NCBI RefSeq assembly: GCF_051388915.1
Contig: NZ_JBPKBH010000002.1
Location: 434,001 to 498,000, forward strand
Direction of reading: 5' to 3'
Length of the DNA stretch: 64,000 nt
Source of the DNA: Yinghuangia sp051388915
GTDB lineage: Bacteria; Actinomycetota; Actinomycetes; Streptomycetales; Streptomycetaceae
A program made the position numbers and the translations under genes. Below are positions 25,811 through 34,391 of the stretch, one piece after another. The notes under the pieces are model-generated. The model had not been told where the DNA came from, searched no databases, and worked only from the letters and a program-made list of their open reading frames with translations. Each line of letters begins with the position of its first letter. Positions within the stretch are counted from its first letter, which is position 1.

Positions 25811-26091
25811 AGTCGTCGCGCGCCCGCACCACCGCCACGCGGGATTACCCCGCGCATTCGCTGCCGCTCTCGGCGAGGGCGCCGCCCGCGGTCACGTGCA
25901 TGAAGTCGCGTTCTTAATGCCGGCCGACCGGTCCACAACGTGTCCGCGTCCCGACCCGGACATTGCCGTGCAGTCCTCAGCCCCCTGGTATGCGCGCGGC
26001 GTACCCGCCAACTCCCGCTCTATATCTACCCGTTGGCCGGTCCCCAGTCCTCCACGACCTCGCCGACGCACACGAAAAAACCCCGCGCGCC

Positions 26092-26122
26092 TTGACGCAC
26101 AGGGCTTTGCACGAGGTATATT
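26092..26122 (+). promoter_or_regulatory. Candidate promoter upstream of the HelD-like gene
   Basis: TTGACG at 26092-26097 and TATATT at 26117-26122 resemble -35 and -10 elements, with a long 19-bp spacer. They lie in an unusually AT-rich stretch about 100 bp ahead of the TTG start. An A run and CCCCGCGCGCC just before may belong to an upstream stop signal. The rest of 25621-26222 holds only the 12-bp array and the palindrome described separately. Confidence 0.4.
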
Positions 26123-26222
26123 CGGTGGTTCTGCATGCCGTTGATTTCACCGATTTCAATATCGACGGAATCACGGGGTGCGGCAGGATTAATGGAGTCA
26201 TCGTAGCCGTCCGGGAGTCGAA

Positions 26223-28562
26223 TTGTCAAACGCGGAATTGCGACACGAACAGGAATTCATCGACGTCCTGTACGAGCGCCTCGCGGACCTGCGTGCCGAG
26301 GCCGAGGTGGCGGTGACCCGTGAACTCGGGCGCGAGGACGACGGCACCCGGCAGGCGCGCGTGGAGCGCGACATCGCGGTGTTCGAGCAGTCGGCGCTGG
26401 TCGCCGCGCTGACCGCCGGCGAGAACGGCCTGTGCTTCGGACGGCTCGTGTTCCGCGACGGGGCCGACCACCACATCGGGCGCATCGGGATCCGCCGCGA
26501 CGACGCCGAGCACACGCCGCTCGTGGTCGACTGGCGCGCCGAGGTCGCCCGGCCGTTCTACCTGGCGACCGGGCACACGCCGATGGGACTGCGGCGCAGA
26601 CGGCACATCACCACCGCCGGCAAGCGCGTCACCGCGCTGCACGACGAGATCCTGGACCTCGCCGACGACACCCGCACCGGCTTCGAGGGCTCGGACGCCG
26701 ACGCGGTCCTGCTGGCGTCCCTGGACGCGGCCCGCACCGGGCGCATGCACGACATCGTGCAGACCATCCAGGCCGAGCAGGACCGCATCATCCGCGCCCC
26801 GCACCGCGGCGTCCTGGTCGTCGAGGGCGGGCCGGGGACGGGCAAGACCGTCGTCGCGCTGCACCGCGCCGCGTTCCTGCTGTACGCCAACCGCGAGCAC
26901 CTGACCCGCCGCGTCGTCCTGGTCGTCGGTCCGAACCCGGCGTTCCTCGGCTACATCGAGGACGTCCTGCCCTCGCTCGGCGAGACCGGAGTGCTGTTCG
27001 CCACGCCCGGCGAGTTGTTTCCCGGCGTCACCGCGACCCTGGTCGACACTCCGGAGGCCGCCGAGGTGAAGGGGCGGGCCGCGATGGCCGAGGTGCTGGG
27101 CCGCTTCGTCGGCGACCACCAACGGGTGCCCGACGAGCCGTTGGTGATCGGACACGAGGACGGCGACCTCCTCCTGGACGCCGCGATCGCGGAGACCGCG
27201 CGCCGCAAGGCCCGTGCCACGCTCCTACCGCACAATCTCGCCCGCGCGGCCTTCGCGTCGCGCGTGATCGACGGCCTCACCGCACAGTTGGTGGACCGGC
27301 TCGGCGCGGATCCCTACGGCGGACCGAACTTCCTGGGCTCGGAGGAGGTCGCGCAACTCGCCATGTCCGTCGCGGAGAGCCCCGCGGTGCAGCGGGCCGT
27401 CGACGAACTGTGGCCGCGCCTGACCCCGCAGGGCCTCGTGTCCGACTTCCTGGCCGATCCCGTGTACCTGTCCGACGAGGATGCCGCGGCGATCCGGCGA
27501 CCGGCCGCGTACGACCCGGTGTTCGGGACGTGGACGACGGACGAGTGGACCGTGGCGGACGTGCCGCTGCTCGATGAGGCGGCCGAACTCCTGGGCGAGG
27601 ACGACTCGTTGGCCCGGGCGGCGGCGGAGGCCGAGCGGCGGCGGCAAATCGCTTACGCGCAGGGCGTCCTGGACCTGTCGTACGGTTCGCGCACCCAGGA
27701 GTTCGAGGACCGCGACGACGAGGACTCGGAAGTGCTCAGCGCACACGACCTCGTGGACGCCGAGCGCCTCGCGGCCCGGCAGGAGGAGCTGGACTTCCGT
27801 ACGTCGGCGGAGCGTGCCGCCGCGGACCGCACCTGGGCGTACGGCCACATCGTGGTCGACGAGGCGCAGGAACTGTCCGCGATGGCCTGGCGGTTGCTCA
27901 TGCGGCGCAGCCCGACGCGGTCGATGACCCTGGTCGGCGACCCGGCGCAGACCTCGGAGCCGGGCGGGTGCGGGTCGTGGGAGCGCATCCTGATGCCGTA
28001 CGTCGAAGGGCGTTGGGAGCGCTTCCGGTTGGGGGTGAACTACCGGACGCCGACCGAGATCATGGAGGTCGCCGCGGACGTGATGCGGGCGGCCGACCCC
28101 GCGTTCGAGCCGCCGGAGTCGGTGCGTTCGACCGGGGTCAAGCCGTGGTCGCGGCATACGGCGGACGTTCCGGGGGCGGTGGCGCAGGCCGTTGCGCGGG
28201 AGCGCGCCGGGGACGGCGGCAACGAGGGCGCGGACACCGGGCCCGGCGGAGGCGACGCCGGAGGCGCGGTACAGGTCGAAGGGCGGGTCGCGGTGATCGC
28301 CCCGCCCGAGTTCCTGGACGCGGTCGGTGCGGCGATCCCGTACGCCGAACGCGGCGTGGAACCGGACCTGACGCGCCCAGTGGTGCTGCTCGACCCGAAG
28401 CAGGCCAAGGGACTGGAGTTCGACTCGGTGATCGTGGTGGAGCCGGCCGCGTTCGCGCTCGCCGACCTGTACGTCGCGCTGACGCGCGCGACGCAGCGGC
28501 TGGGCGTCGTGCACAGCGGGGAACTCCCGGCCGGTCTCACCGGGCTCGCCCCGGCCGGGTGA
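26223..28562 (+). CDS. HelD/HelR-like RNA polymerase-associated ATPase
   Basis: Superfamily 1 helicase-like ATPase of 779 residues, of the HelD type that removes or recycles stalled RNA polymerase. An N-terminal coiled-coil arm (about 1-60) comes first, then Walker A in VVEGGPGTGKTVVAL near residue 203. Walker B VVDEAQELS is near 545, followed by the VGDPAQTSE motif and the C-terminal UvrD-like motif with ALTRATQRL. Actinobacterial HelD/HelR members insert loops into the polymerase channel, and HelR gives rifamycin tolerance. Which subtype this is cannot be decided from motifs alone. The TTG start at 26223 follows GGGAG by six bases. A possible rifamycin-associated element core lies upstream, and a 13-bp hairpin follows the stop. 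Confidence 0.82.
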   Translation: MSNAELRHEQEFIDVLYERLADLRAEAEVAVTRELGREDDGTRQARVERDIAVFEQSALVAALTAGENGLCFGRLVFRDGADHHIGRIGIRRDDAEHTPLVVDWRAEVARPFYLATGHTPMGLRRRRHITTAGKRVTALHDEILDLADDTRTGFEGSDADAVLLASLDAARTGRMHDIVQTIQAEQDRIIRAPHRGVLVVEGGPGTGKTVVALHRAAFLLYANREHLTRRVVLVVGPNPAFLGYIEDVLPSLGETGVLFATPGELFPGVTATLVDTPEAAEVKGRAAMAEVLGRFVGDHQRVPDEPLVIGHEDGDLLLDAAIAETARRKARATLLPHNLARAAFASRVIDGLTAQLVDRLGADPYGGPNFLGSEEVAQLAMSVAESPAVQRAVDELWPRLTPQGLVSDFLADPVYLSDEDAAAIRRPAAYDPVFGTWTTDEWTVADVPLLDEAAELLGEDDSLARAAAEAERRRQIAYAQGVLDLSYGSRTQEFEDRDDEDSEVLSAHDLVDAERLAARQEELDFRTSAERAAADRTWAYGHIVVDEAQELSAMAWRLLMRRSPTRSMTLVGDPAQTSEPGGCGSWERILMPYVEGRWERFRLGVNYRTPTEIMEVAADVMRAADPAFEPPESVRSTGVKPWSRHTADVPGAVAQAVARERAGDGGNEGADTGPGGGDAGGAVQVEGRVAVIAPPEFLDAVGAAIPYAERGVEPDLTRPVVLLDPKQAKGLEFDSVIVVEPAAFALADLYVALTRATQRLGVVHSGELPAGLTGLAPAG

Positions 28563-28570
28563 CGGGTCAG

Positions 28571-28599
28571 CCGTGGGCGGGGGCCTCCCCCGCCCACGG
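28571..28599 (+). terminator. Hairpin terminator after the HelD-like gene
   Basis: CCGTGGGCGGGGG (28571-28583) pairs perfectly with 28587-28599 across a three-base loop, eight bases after the stop codon. Confidence 0.88.
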
Positions 28600-28650
28600 G
28601 ACGTGGGGGTCGGCGCTCGGCGCTGAGGGGTCAGCAGTCAGGACTCAAGG

Positions 28651-28699
28651 GCCAGCGGCCAGCGGCCAGCGGCCAGCGGTCAGCGGTCAGCGGTCAGCG
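28651..28699. repeat. Heptamer tandem array, 7 copies, overlapping a stop codon
   Basis: Four GCCAGCG units followed by three GTCAGCG units run head to tail. The TGA stop of the convergent thioesterase gene (28687-28689, complement) lies inside one unit. Similar degenerate units extend a little to the left, as in GTCAGCAGTCAGGAC. Confidence 0.92.
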
Positions 28700-29145
28700 G
28701 GGAATGCGTACTTCTCCATCACCGCGCGGCGCTCCGGCGGAACGGCCGTCGGACCGGCAGACGTCATGTGCACCAGCACCGTTTCGCACAGGCCGACGCA
28801 CACGTCGTCGTGGAACAGCCCGAGGCCGTATTCGAGGGACGAGCGTCCGAAGCGCGTGATGCCCACCCCCACCCGATACGTCGCCGGGAACGGCGCCTCG
28901 CGCAGATAGCGCACGCGCGTCTCCAGCACCACGAACCGGAAGTCGCGCGCGCTCGCGAACAGTTCGTCGCCGAACATCCGCATATTGAGGTTGGCTCGGC
29001 CGTCCTCGTAAAAGGACGCGATCGCGACGTTGTTGATGTGCCGCTGGATGTCCATGTCGGCGAACCGCGCCGGGACCTCGCGCACGAAGGGGTAGCTGTC
29101 CAGGCGCAGGCGCGCCGGGTCGGGGGTTTCATGTGCCTGTGCCAC
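28687..29145 (-). CDS. Acyl-CoA thioesterase, hot-dog fold
   Basis: 4HBT-type thioesterase of 152 residues, predicted to hydrolyse an acyl-CoA. The segment EVPARFADMDIQRHINNVAIASFYEDGR is the family signature, with Asp30 and the HINN motif next to the active site. A middle strand pair RVRYLREAPFPATYRV and a C-terminal GLCETVLVHM complete the fold. The start is a GTG at 29145 with no clear ribosome binding site, so it may be leaderless or start elsewhere. It follows the SnoaL-like gene by 34 bp on the same strand. The substrate is not predictable. Confidence 0.82.
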   Translation of the reverse strand: MAQAHETPDPARLRLDSYPFVREVPARFADMDIQRHINNVAIASFYEDGRANLNMRMFGDELFASARDFRFVVLETRVRYLREAPFPATYRVGVGITRFGRSSLEYGLGLFHDDVCVGLCETVLVHMTSAGPTAVPPERRAVMEKYAFPADR

Positions 29146-29179
29146 CCGGCCAGCATGCCGTACCGGCCGTACGGGCCGT

Positions 29180-29632
29180 TCACGCGGGCAGGAAGAGCTC
29201 CTGCGTGCCCAACTCCGCGGTGACCTCCTGGCGCCAGCCCCGGAACCGCCAGCCCTGCGCGGTGCGTGTCGCCTCCGCGTGGTACCAGCCGAAGCACTCG
29301 TACGTGAGGTCCGCGCGCTCCCCCGCCCCGATGTGGTGGACGCGCATCTTGACGGTCAGCCGCGCGCGGTCGCCGTCACCGTCCCGGTCAAGGGTCACGC
29401 GGTGATTGCCCATCAGGTGCTGGGTGGGCCCGCACGCGTCGAGGTAGGTGCGGATCATCGCGACGAGATCGGTCCGGCCGTGCAGTACGTGCACGCCGTT
29501 GTAGTCGGCGCGCACGTCGGCGGTGAACACGTTGTCGAGGGCGGCCCAGTCGCGGCGGTCGAGGGCGTCGGCGTACGCGTGGGCAAGTTCGGCGAGGTCG
29601 GCGACGTCCTCGGCCCTGGTGGTCTCGGACAT
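29180..29632 (-). CDS. SnoaL-like (NTF2-fold) protein
   Basis: NTF2-superfamily protein of 150 residues with the usual start of SnoaL-like proteins: a helix ADLAELAHAYADALDRRDWAA, then LDNVFTADVRADY and HGRTDLVAMIRTYL. These proteins include polyketide cyclases, dehydratases and ring-hydroxylating dioxygenase small subunits, and many have unknown roles. GAGGGG six bases before ATG 29632 supports the start. It forms a likely two-gene unit with the thioesterase. There is no polyketide gene close by, so a general dehydratase/isomerase or ligand-binding role is only a guess. Confidence 0.78.
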   Translation of the reverse strand: MSETTRAEDVADLAELAHAYADALDRRDWAALDNVFTADVRADYNGVHVLHGRTDLVAMIRTYLDACGPTQHLMGNHRVTLDRDGDGDRARLTVKMRVHHIGAGERADLTYECFGWYHAEATRTAQGWRFRGWRQEVTAELGTQELFLPA

Positions 29633-29757
29633 CGGATCCCCTCGGCTCGGTGCTGCTGCGCTGAGCGGGACCGTAGTGTCGGCGCCTCGAACGATCAAGA
29701 GGGCCCGGCTCCGGTGCGGAGCCTGGCGTACCCCGCTCGGAGCCGGACGTGCCGCGC

Positions 29758-30510
29758 TCAGAACAGCGTGGCGTTGATGCGGCGCGGCGCGTCCAGGATG
29801 CGGCTGATGATCTGCACGATGATCGGCGGCTGGTCGCTGGAGTCGCGGTCGCCGCTGAGCACGTAGTAGACCTGCTCGACGGACGGGGGCCCGACGGCGA
29901 GCGTCTGCTTCGCGGCCTCGACCGAGCCGGCCTCGCCGGTGCGCATCATGTACGCGGCGGTCATGGCTCCGGTGCGCCCGACGCCGGCGCCGCAGTGCAC
30001 GTACACCGGTCCGTTCGAGGTCTGCACGGTCCGCAGGAACTCGTCGACCTGGGCGGGCGTCGGGGTCTGTCCGTCGCGGATCGGCATCCGGACCAGGTCG
30101 AGCCCGGCGTTCGTGGGACGCGCGATGTCCTCGGCGCTCATGTGCTCGGCGCGCAGGTCGACCACGGTGCGCACGCCCATGGCGGCGAGTTCGCGGTAGC
30201 CGGAGTCACCGGGGGCGGACCCGCGGTAGACGCGGTCGTCGACCTGCTTGAAGTGATTCATCCCGGCGACCTTCTCGCCGGAGCCGCCGGCAGTCTGCGA
30301 GGAGGCCCAGGCGTGGACGCCGAGCATGCCGAGAAAGGCGAAAAGCCACACGGCGGCGTAGCCGAGGGCGGAGAAGACCAGGACCTTGGCGGTGCGCTTC
30401 GCGATGCGGCGGGCCCGTGCGCGAGGGGCGGGCGGCTGCGGGGCGGCGGGCCGGAGGGTGGTGGCCTGGGAGGGCATGGCGGGCGTTGCGGGTGCTGCGG
30501 AGGGCTGCAA
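29758..30510 (-). CDS. Membrane-anchored dual-specificity phosphatase-like protein
   Basis: Protein of 250 residues with a Pro/Ala/Arg-rich cytoplasmic head (1-42), one transmembrane helix (about 43-68) and a phosphatase domain outside or facing the membrane. The domain has VYRGSAPGDSGYRELAAMG, then VVDLRAEH and the CX5R loop HCGAGVGRTG. This is the layout of bacterial dual-specificity or tyrosine phosphatases. The start is taken as TTG at 30510; an internal ATG at 30477 is possible, and neither has a strong ribosome binding site. A GTGAC palindrome lies 158 bp upstream. It is transcribed alone, well spaced from both neighbours. Confidence 0.75.
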   Translation of the reverse strand: MQPSAAPATPAMPSQATTLRPAAPQPPAPRARARRIAKRTAKVLVFSALGYAAVWLFAFLGMLGVHAWASSQTAGGSGEKVAGMNHFKQVDDRVYRGSAPGDSGYRELAAMGVRTVVDLRAEHMSAEDIARPTNAGLDLVRMPIRDGQTPTPAQVDEFLRTVQTSNGPVYVHCGAGVGRTGAMTAAYMMRTGEAGSVEAAKQTLAVGPPSVEQVYYVLSGDRDSSDQPPIIVQIISRILDAPRRINATLF

Positions 30511-30667
30511 AAGAAATCACCGGGAGGGGCAGGCATACCGCAACGTCCGAGACGCGACGGTCGGGCGAGCCATGAGACTAACCCGCGTCGCCAGGGCACA
30601 CAATGATGATCAACTGGAAATCAACGCCAAAACGGCACAAATGGCTATGAAATCGAGGAAATCAGGC

Positions 30668-30681
30668 GTGACGTTGGTCAC
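30668..30681. promoter_or_regulatory. GTGA-N6-TCAC palindrome, CRP/FNR-like
   Basis: GTGACGTTGGTCAC is a perfect inverted repeat of GTGAC with a four-base centre and fits the general CRP-family site. It is 158 bp upstream of the phosphatase start and inside an AT-rich stretch, 80 bp beyond the 3' end of the membrane protein gene. Confidence 0.4.
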
Positions 30682-30760
30682 GTCCCAGGTGGGGTTGTGA
30701 TGCGTCCGCGGGCTCCATCGGCGGGCGCGGACGGGTGTGGGGTCGGGAAAGCGGATCGCG

Positions 30761-31708
30761 TCAAGGCAGCCATGGTGACGGCGGGGCCTGGCCCTCGCCG
30801 AGGAAGGTCGCCTGGATTCCGGGGGCGTTGGCGTCGATCAGGCAGCCGCGGAGGCGGGCGAGGTCGTTCTCGGTCAGCGCGGGGCGGACCACGAGGGCGA
30901 AGATGTCGGAGCCGAGTTGGCTGAGGCCCGCGTTGTCGAGGGATCCGACCGTGATGCCGTGGCGGCAGCCCTCCCAGAGGTCGCCCGCGGCGCGTGCGTT
31001 CTGCACGTCGTCGCCCGGTGACCGGGTGTCGACGCGGAACACCAGCGTGGTCGCCGCCGAGGCCGGCGGGGAACCCGGGCGGGACTGCGTCGCGTCGCCG
31101 AGTGCGTCGATGCCCGCCGTGAGCCCGACGACGCCGGCCAGCGCGACCGCGGCGAAGGCCGTCGTACGCCCAGGGCGCGGCGGCGGTACGGCCGGGGCGT
31201 CCTCCAGGCGCGGACCGGCCTGCAACGCCCCCTCGGCGGGCGCGGTGAGGGCGGCCAGGCGTCCGGCCAGATGGCGGTCGGCGGTCGGGACGACCGTCAT
31301 CCGGGCGATGCGCTGCACGACCCAGCTGACGCCGGACAGCACGACCCCGGCCGCCAGCAGTACCGGGATGAAGACCCGGTGTCCGGCGGGGTCGGCGAGG
31401 CGGCCCGCGTCGAGCCAGCGGAAGCGCTCCCGCGCCGCCTCGCCGGACTGCTCCCCGGACTGTTCGAGCCGGGCCTGTTCCAGGCGCCGCCGCACTTCCT
31501 CGCCGCGGCTGTCGGTGTCCGCGATGCGGCGCTCCAGGCGCGACATGCGGCCGAGCACGGCGACGCCCAGCAGGAAGACCTCGATGGCGACGAACAGCAC
31601 CCCGCAGATCAGCGCCCGGTTCCACTGCCAGCGGTACAGGTACACGACCAGGTAGAAGAGCAGTGCGGCGGCGGAGAGGCCGCCGATGAGGTAGCTGACG
31701 TACTTCAC
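30761..31708 (-). CDS. Membrane protein of unknown function, coupled to the PEP-utilising protein
   Basis: Unrecognised protein of 315 residues. Two transmembrane helices are at about 5-25 and 33-53. A charged, coiled-coil-like segment (about 54-95, RLERRIADTDSRGEEVRRRLEQ) follows, then two more hydrophobic segments near 112-135 and 185-205, and a soluble C-terminal domain of about 110 residues. The GTG start overlaps the stop of the preceding gene in a GTGA arrangement, a strong sign of translational coupling with the PEP-utilising protein. The pair may form a membrane-associated phosphotransfer complex, but that is inference only. Confidence 0.7.
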   Translation of the reverse strand: MKYVSYLIGGLSAAALLFYLVVYLYRWQWNRALICGVLFVAIEVFLLGVAVLGRMSRLERRIADTDSRGEEVRRRLEQARLEQSGEQSGEAARERFRWLDAGRLADPAGHRVFIPVLLAAGVVLSGVSWVVQRIARMTVVPTADRHLAGRLAALTAPAEGALQAGPRLEDAPAVPPPRPGRTTAFAAVALAGVVGLTAGIDALGDATQSRPGSPPASAATTLVFRVDTRSPGDDVQNARAAGDLWEGCRHGITVGSLDNAGLSQLGSDIFALVVRPALTENDLARLRGCLIDANAPGIQATFLGEGQAPPSPWLP

Positions 31709-34161
31709 GGCGAGGCTCCCTTCCCGGGCGGGGGGCGGCGCGGGTTCCGGGCGGCCGGGTCGTGGGCGGCCGGGTCGTGGGCGGCCGGCTCACGGGCGGA
31801 TGGCTCACGGGCGGATGGCTCACGGGCGGATGGGTCGTGGGCGGATGGGTCGTGGGCGGATGGGTCGTGGGCGCGGAGGGCGTGGCGAGACGGGTCCCCC
31901 GTGCGTTGGTCGGCGGCGGGGCTTTCGCCGCGGCCGTCGTCGCCGCCCGCGGTTTCGTCGGCCGACCACGTCGTCTCGGCGGCCTTGACGTCACCCGTGC
32001 CGCCGTCGACGGTGACCTCCGTCCCCTGCGGGAACCGCGCGGTGGCGTCGGGCACCGCGGTGGCCGTGGGCACGCGGTACTCGCGAGCCAGAACCGCCAG
32101 GTGGGACAGCGGGCTGCCGGTCTCCGCGACGAGCCCGGCCAGGCCCGGGAGGAGGGGTGCGAGTGCGGGGTCGAGGACGCGTACCACCAGGACCGCACGC
32201 TCCGGGCGCGGCCCCAGGCCGTCCCACACCGTGCCGCCGCCGCTTCCGCCGCCCGCCCCCTGCCCGGCGTCGGGACCGGTCCGGCCGCGCCCGCGCCTCG
32301 GCTGCCGGGCGGGTTCCGGCACCGGTTCGCCGTCCGCCAGGCGGAACGCGGTCGGCAGGGCCTCGCGGTCCCGGCGCGGACGGCGTTCGGCCAGGTCGGA
32401 CGGCAGGGCGCCGCCTCCGCCGACGGCCACCAGTTCGGACCAGCGCAGCAGACCCGTGCGGTCCACGTCGTCCAGCAGCCCGGCCGCCACGAGCCGCGCG
32501 CCGAACGCCCGGATCATCCCCGCCTGCATCTCCTGCACCCACCGGATGCGCAGGCGCAGGCCCTCGCGTACCGGGAGGGACGAAACACCGCGCGGCACAC
32601 CGGTCCAGGCGGTCGTGGGCGGCAGTTGCGCCGTCGCGGTCAACGAGGGCGGGAACAGCCCCAGCAGCACGGGGTGCGCGGCCAGCAGCGCGGCGTCGCC
32701 GATGTCGGCCGCGCGTCCCTCGGTGAGCACGGCCAGCGCCTCGGCGGCCACGGTGGTCTCGTCCCCGGGTCCGAGCAGGACCCCGGCCAGGGACTCCTGG
32801 GCGTGCAGCGCGGACAGTGCGCGGCGGCCCCACGACGCCGCGTCGAGCACCTGGCCGCTGGACAGCCGGGCGGGCGCCGGGAGTTCGGTGAGCTGGCGGT
32901 CGACGTCCGCCATCAGGTCGAGGGCCAGGAGCGGCAGGGTCGTGCGCAGCCGCCCGAGGCGCCAGGCCGCGCGCACCTTCCGCGCGGGCGGCAGCGGATT
33001 GAGCACGTTCAGGACGCGGTGCCTCGGCGGTACGACCCCGAGCAGCACCAGGTCGGCCGCCGCGCGGCCGTCGACGGCGACGACCGGCGGAACGGAGCGC
33101 AGCGTACGCCGCGACGCGGCCCCGAGGATGTCGAGCGCGACGGTGAGCCCGTGGCCCATCGGGCCGAGCCACAGGTCCTCTTCGAGCGGTTGCAGGACGC
33201 CGGGGAAGGTCTCGGCGACCGGCCCCGGGCCCAGCAGGCGGGCGCCGCGCGGGACACGCGCGGCCATCGCGGTGATGGGCCGCGACTGGAGGAGCCAGAG
33301 ATGGTCGTCGGCGTCGAAGGCGAACTCGATGTCCTGCGGCCCGTCGAACAGTTCGGCGGCGCGCCGGGCGAGGACCGCGAGGCGGCGCAGGCGGCTCGGG
33401 CCGAGCAGCCGTTCGCCGCGCGGCTCGACGGGGTCGCGGTCGAGCAGGCGCCCGGTGCGGGTCATGCGGTAGCGGACGCCTTGGGTGGAGCCGTCGACCA
33501 GGTCCGCGGGGCCGCCCGCGGCGACGCCGAGGACGATGCGGTCGGTGCGTCCGGTGACCGGGTCGGCGCCGAACATCACGCCGCCGACCTCGGGGTGCAG
33601 CATCGGTTGGACGAGGACGGCCATGGCGGCGTCGTGCGGTGCGCATGCGTTGTCGTGGGTCGCGCGGTCGCCGTCGGCCAAGGCGGCGGGATCGAGGGCG
33701 GCGGGGTCGAGGGCGGCGGAGTCGAGGACTTCGCGGACGGCGTCCGTGAACGCGTCCCAGCCGCGTACGTCAAGCACGGTGCGGAAGCGGCCTGCCATCG
33801 AGGAGTTCTCGGTGTCCTCGTGGCGGGACGACGAGCGCACCGCGAGGGGGCGGTTCGCGCTGCCGGCGAGACGGTGCCACGCGGCGCGGAGGGCTTCGGT
33901 GGACGCGTCGGTCCCGGCGTCGGCGCCGCTGCCGTTCGCGGACGGCGGGGGGACGAGTGTGAACCCCGGTAGGACCGGCAGTCCGGCCGCCGCGGCACGG
34001 GCCAGGTTGGCGGCCTTGGTGCCGGTGAGGTCGGGGTTCGCGGCCTGCTCGGTGTCCAGGGGGACCACCGGGGAGGTCTGCGTGGGCTCGGTCGCGTGCC
34101 CGGTCGAGTCCCGCGTCGCGTGCTCGGTCGAGTGTGCAGCCTCTGTCGAGTCGGGCCGCAT
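31705..34161 (-). CDS. PEP synthase/Rph-like phosphotransferase of unknown substrate
   Basis: Protein of 818 residues combining an N-terminal ATP-grasp PPDK/PEP-synthase domain, a long helical middle part and a swivelling phosphohistidine domain. The first domain reads GTKAANLARAAAAGLPVLPG, with PEVGGVMFGADPVTGRTD and the ATP-site FDGPQDIEFAFD later. The last has ETGSPLSHLAVLAREY, with the phosphorylated His near residue 687. The same architecture is used by PEP synthase and rifampicin phosphotransferase. The central domain looks unlike PEP synthase, so a small-molecule phosphotransferase is more likely. The C-terminus ends in eight AHDPS-type pentapeptides. GAAGGAG precedes ATG 34161. It is translationally coupled to the downstream membrane protein. 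Confidence 0.75.
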   Translation of the reverse strand: MRPDSTEAAHSTEHATRDSTGHATEPTQTSPVVPLDTEQAANPDLTGTKAANLARAAAAGLPVLPGFTLVPPPSANGSGADAGTDASTEALRAAWHRLAGSANRPLAVRSSSRHEDTENSSMAGRFRTVLDVRGWDAFTDAVREVLDSAALDPAALDPAALADGDRATHDNACAPHDAAMAVLVQPMLHPEVGGVMFGADPVTGRTDRIVLGVAAGGPADLVDGSTQGVRYRMTRTGRLLDRDPVEPRGERLLGPSRLRRLAVLARRAAELFDGPQDIEFAFDADDHLWLLQSRPITAMAARVPRGARLLGPGPVAETFPGVLQPLEEDLWLGPMGHGLTVALDILGAASRRTLRSVPPVVAVDGRAAADLVLLGVVPPRHRVLNVLNPLPPARKVRAAWRLGRLRTTLPLLALDLMADVDRQLTELPAPARLSSGQVLDAASWGRRALSALHAQESLAGVLLGPGDETTVAAEALAVLTEGRAADIGDAALLAAHPVLLGLFPPSLTATAQLPPTTAWTGVPRGVSSLPVREGLRLRIRWVQEMQAGMIRAFGARLVAAGLLDDVDRTGLLRWSELVAVGGGGALPSDLAERRPRRDREALPTAFRLADGEPVPEPARQPRRGRGRTGPDAGQGAGGGSGGGTVWDGLGPRPERAVLVVRVLDPALAPLLPGLAGLVAETGSPLSHLAVLAREYRVPTATAVPDATARFPQGTEVTVDGGTGDVKAAETTWSADETAGGDDGRGESPAADQRTGDPSRHALRAHDPSAHDPSAHDPSAREPSAREPSAREPAAHDPAAHDPAARNPRRPPPGKGASP
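31756..31875. repeat. 15-bp in-frame tandem array, 8 copies, encoding pentapeptide repeats
   Basis: Eight 15-bp units such as TGGGTCGTGGGCGGA run through the 3' end of the PEP-utilising gene and encode AHDPS, AREPS and AHDPA pentads. The period keeps the frame, so copy number could change without disrupting the protein or its coupling to the next gene. Confidence 0.9.
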
Positions 34162-34205
34162 GATCACGGCTCCTTCCACCGCCGGATCGCGGCCCGGAGG
34201 CGGGA

Positions 34206-34236
34206 GGCCCCCGGCAGGCGGGGCGCGCCGGGGGCC
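34206..34236 (-). terminator. Hairpin between winged-helix gene and PEP-utilising gene
   Basis: GGCCCCCGGC (34206-34215) pairs with GCCGGGGGCC (34227-34236) across 11 nt. It lies 156 bp after the winged-helix gene stop and 45 bp before the next start on the same strand. It may end the first transcript or structure the leader of the second. The AT-rich stretch 34270-34380 beyond it may carry a promoter. Confidence 0.5.
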
Positions 34237-34391
34237 GGGCGTCCTGGTGCCGCGGTCAGACCTCAAGCATCACGCGCTTCCCTGGCTGCGGACAAGTAAT
34301 GACAAATAACGCAAACCAGATGGATATATGTGACGAGTGACGCGCGGACCGGGGCATCGGCTCGCGGTGACATTTGCGGCGCACCCGCTGT

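Noticed and set aside
25529..25903. Acidic four-residue repeat protein upstream of the HelD-like gene
   Set aside because: It is produced by a 12-bp tandem array and overlaps the DUF2071 gene on the other strand; no start signal.
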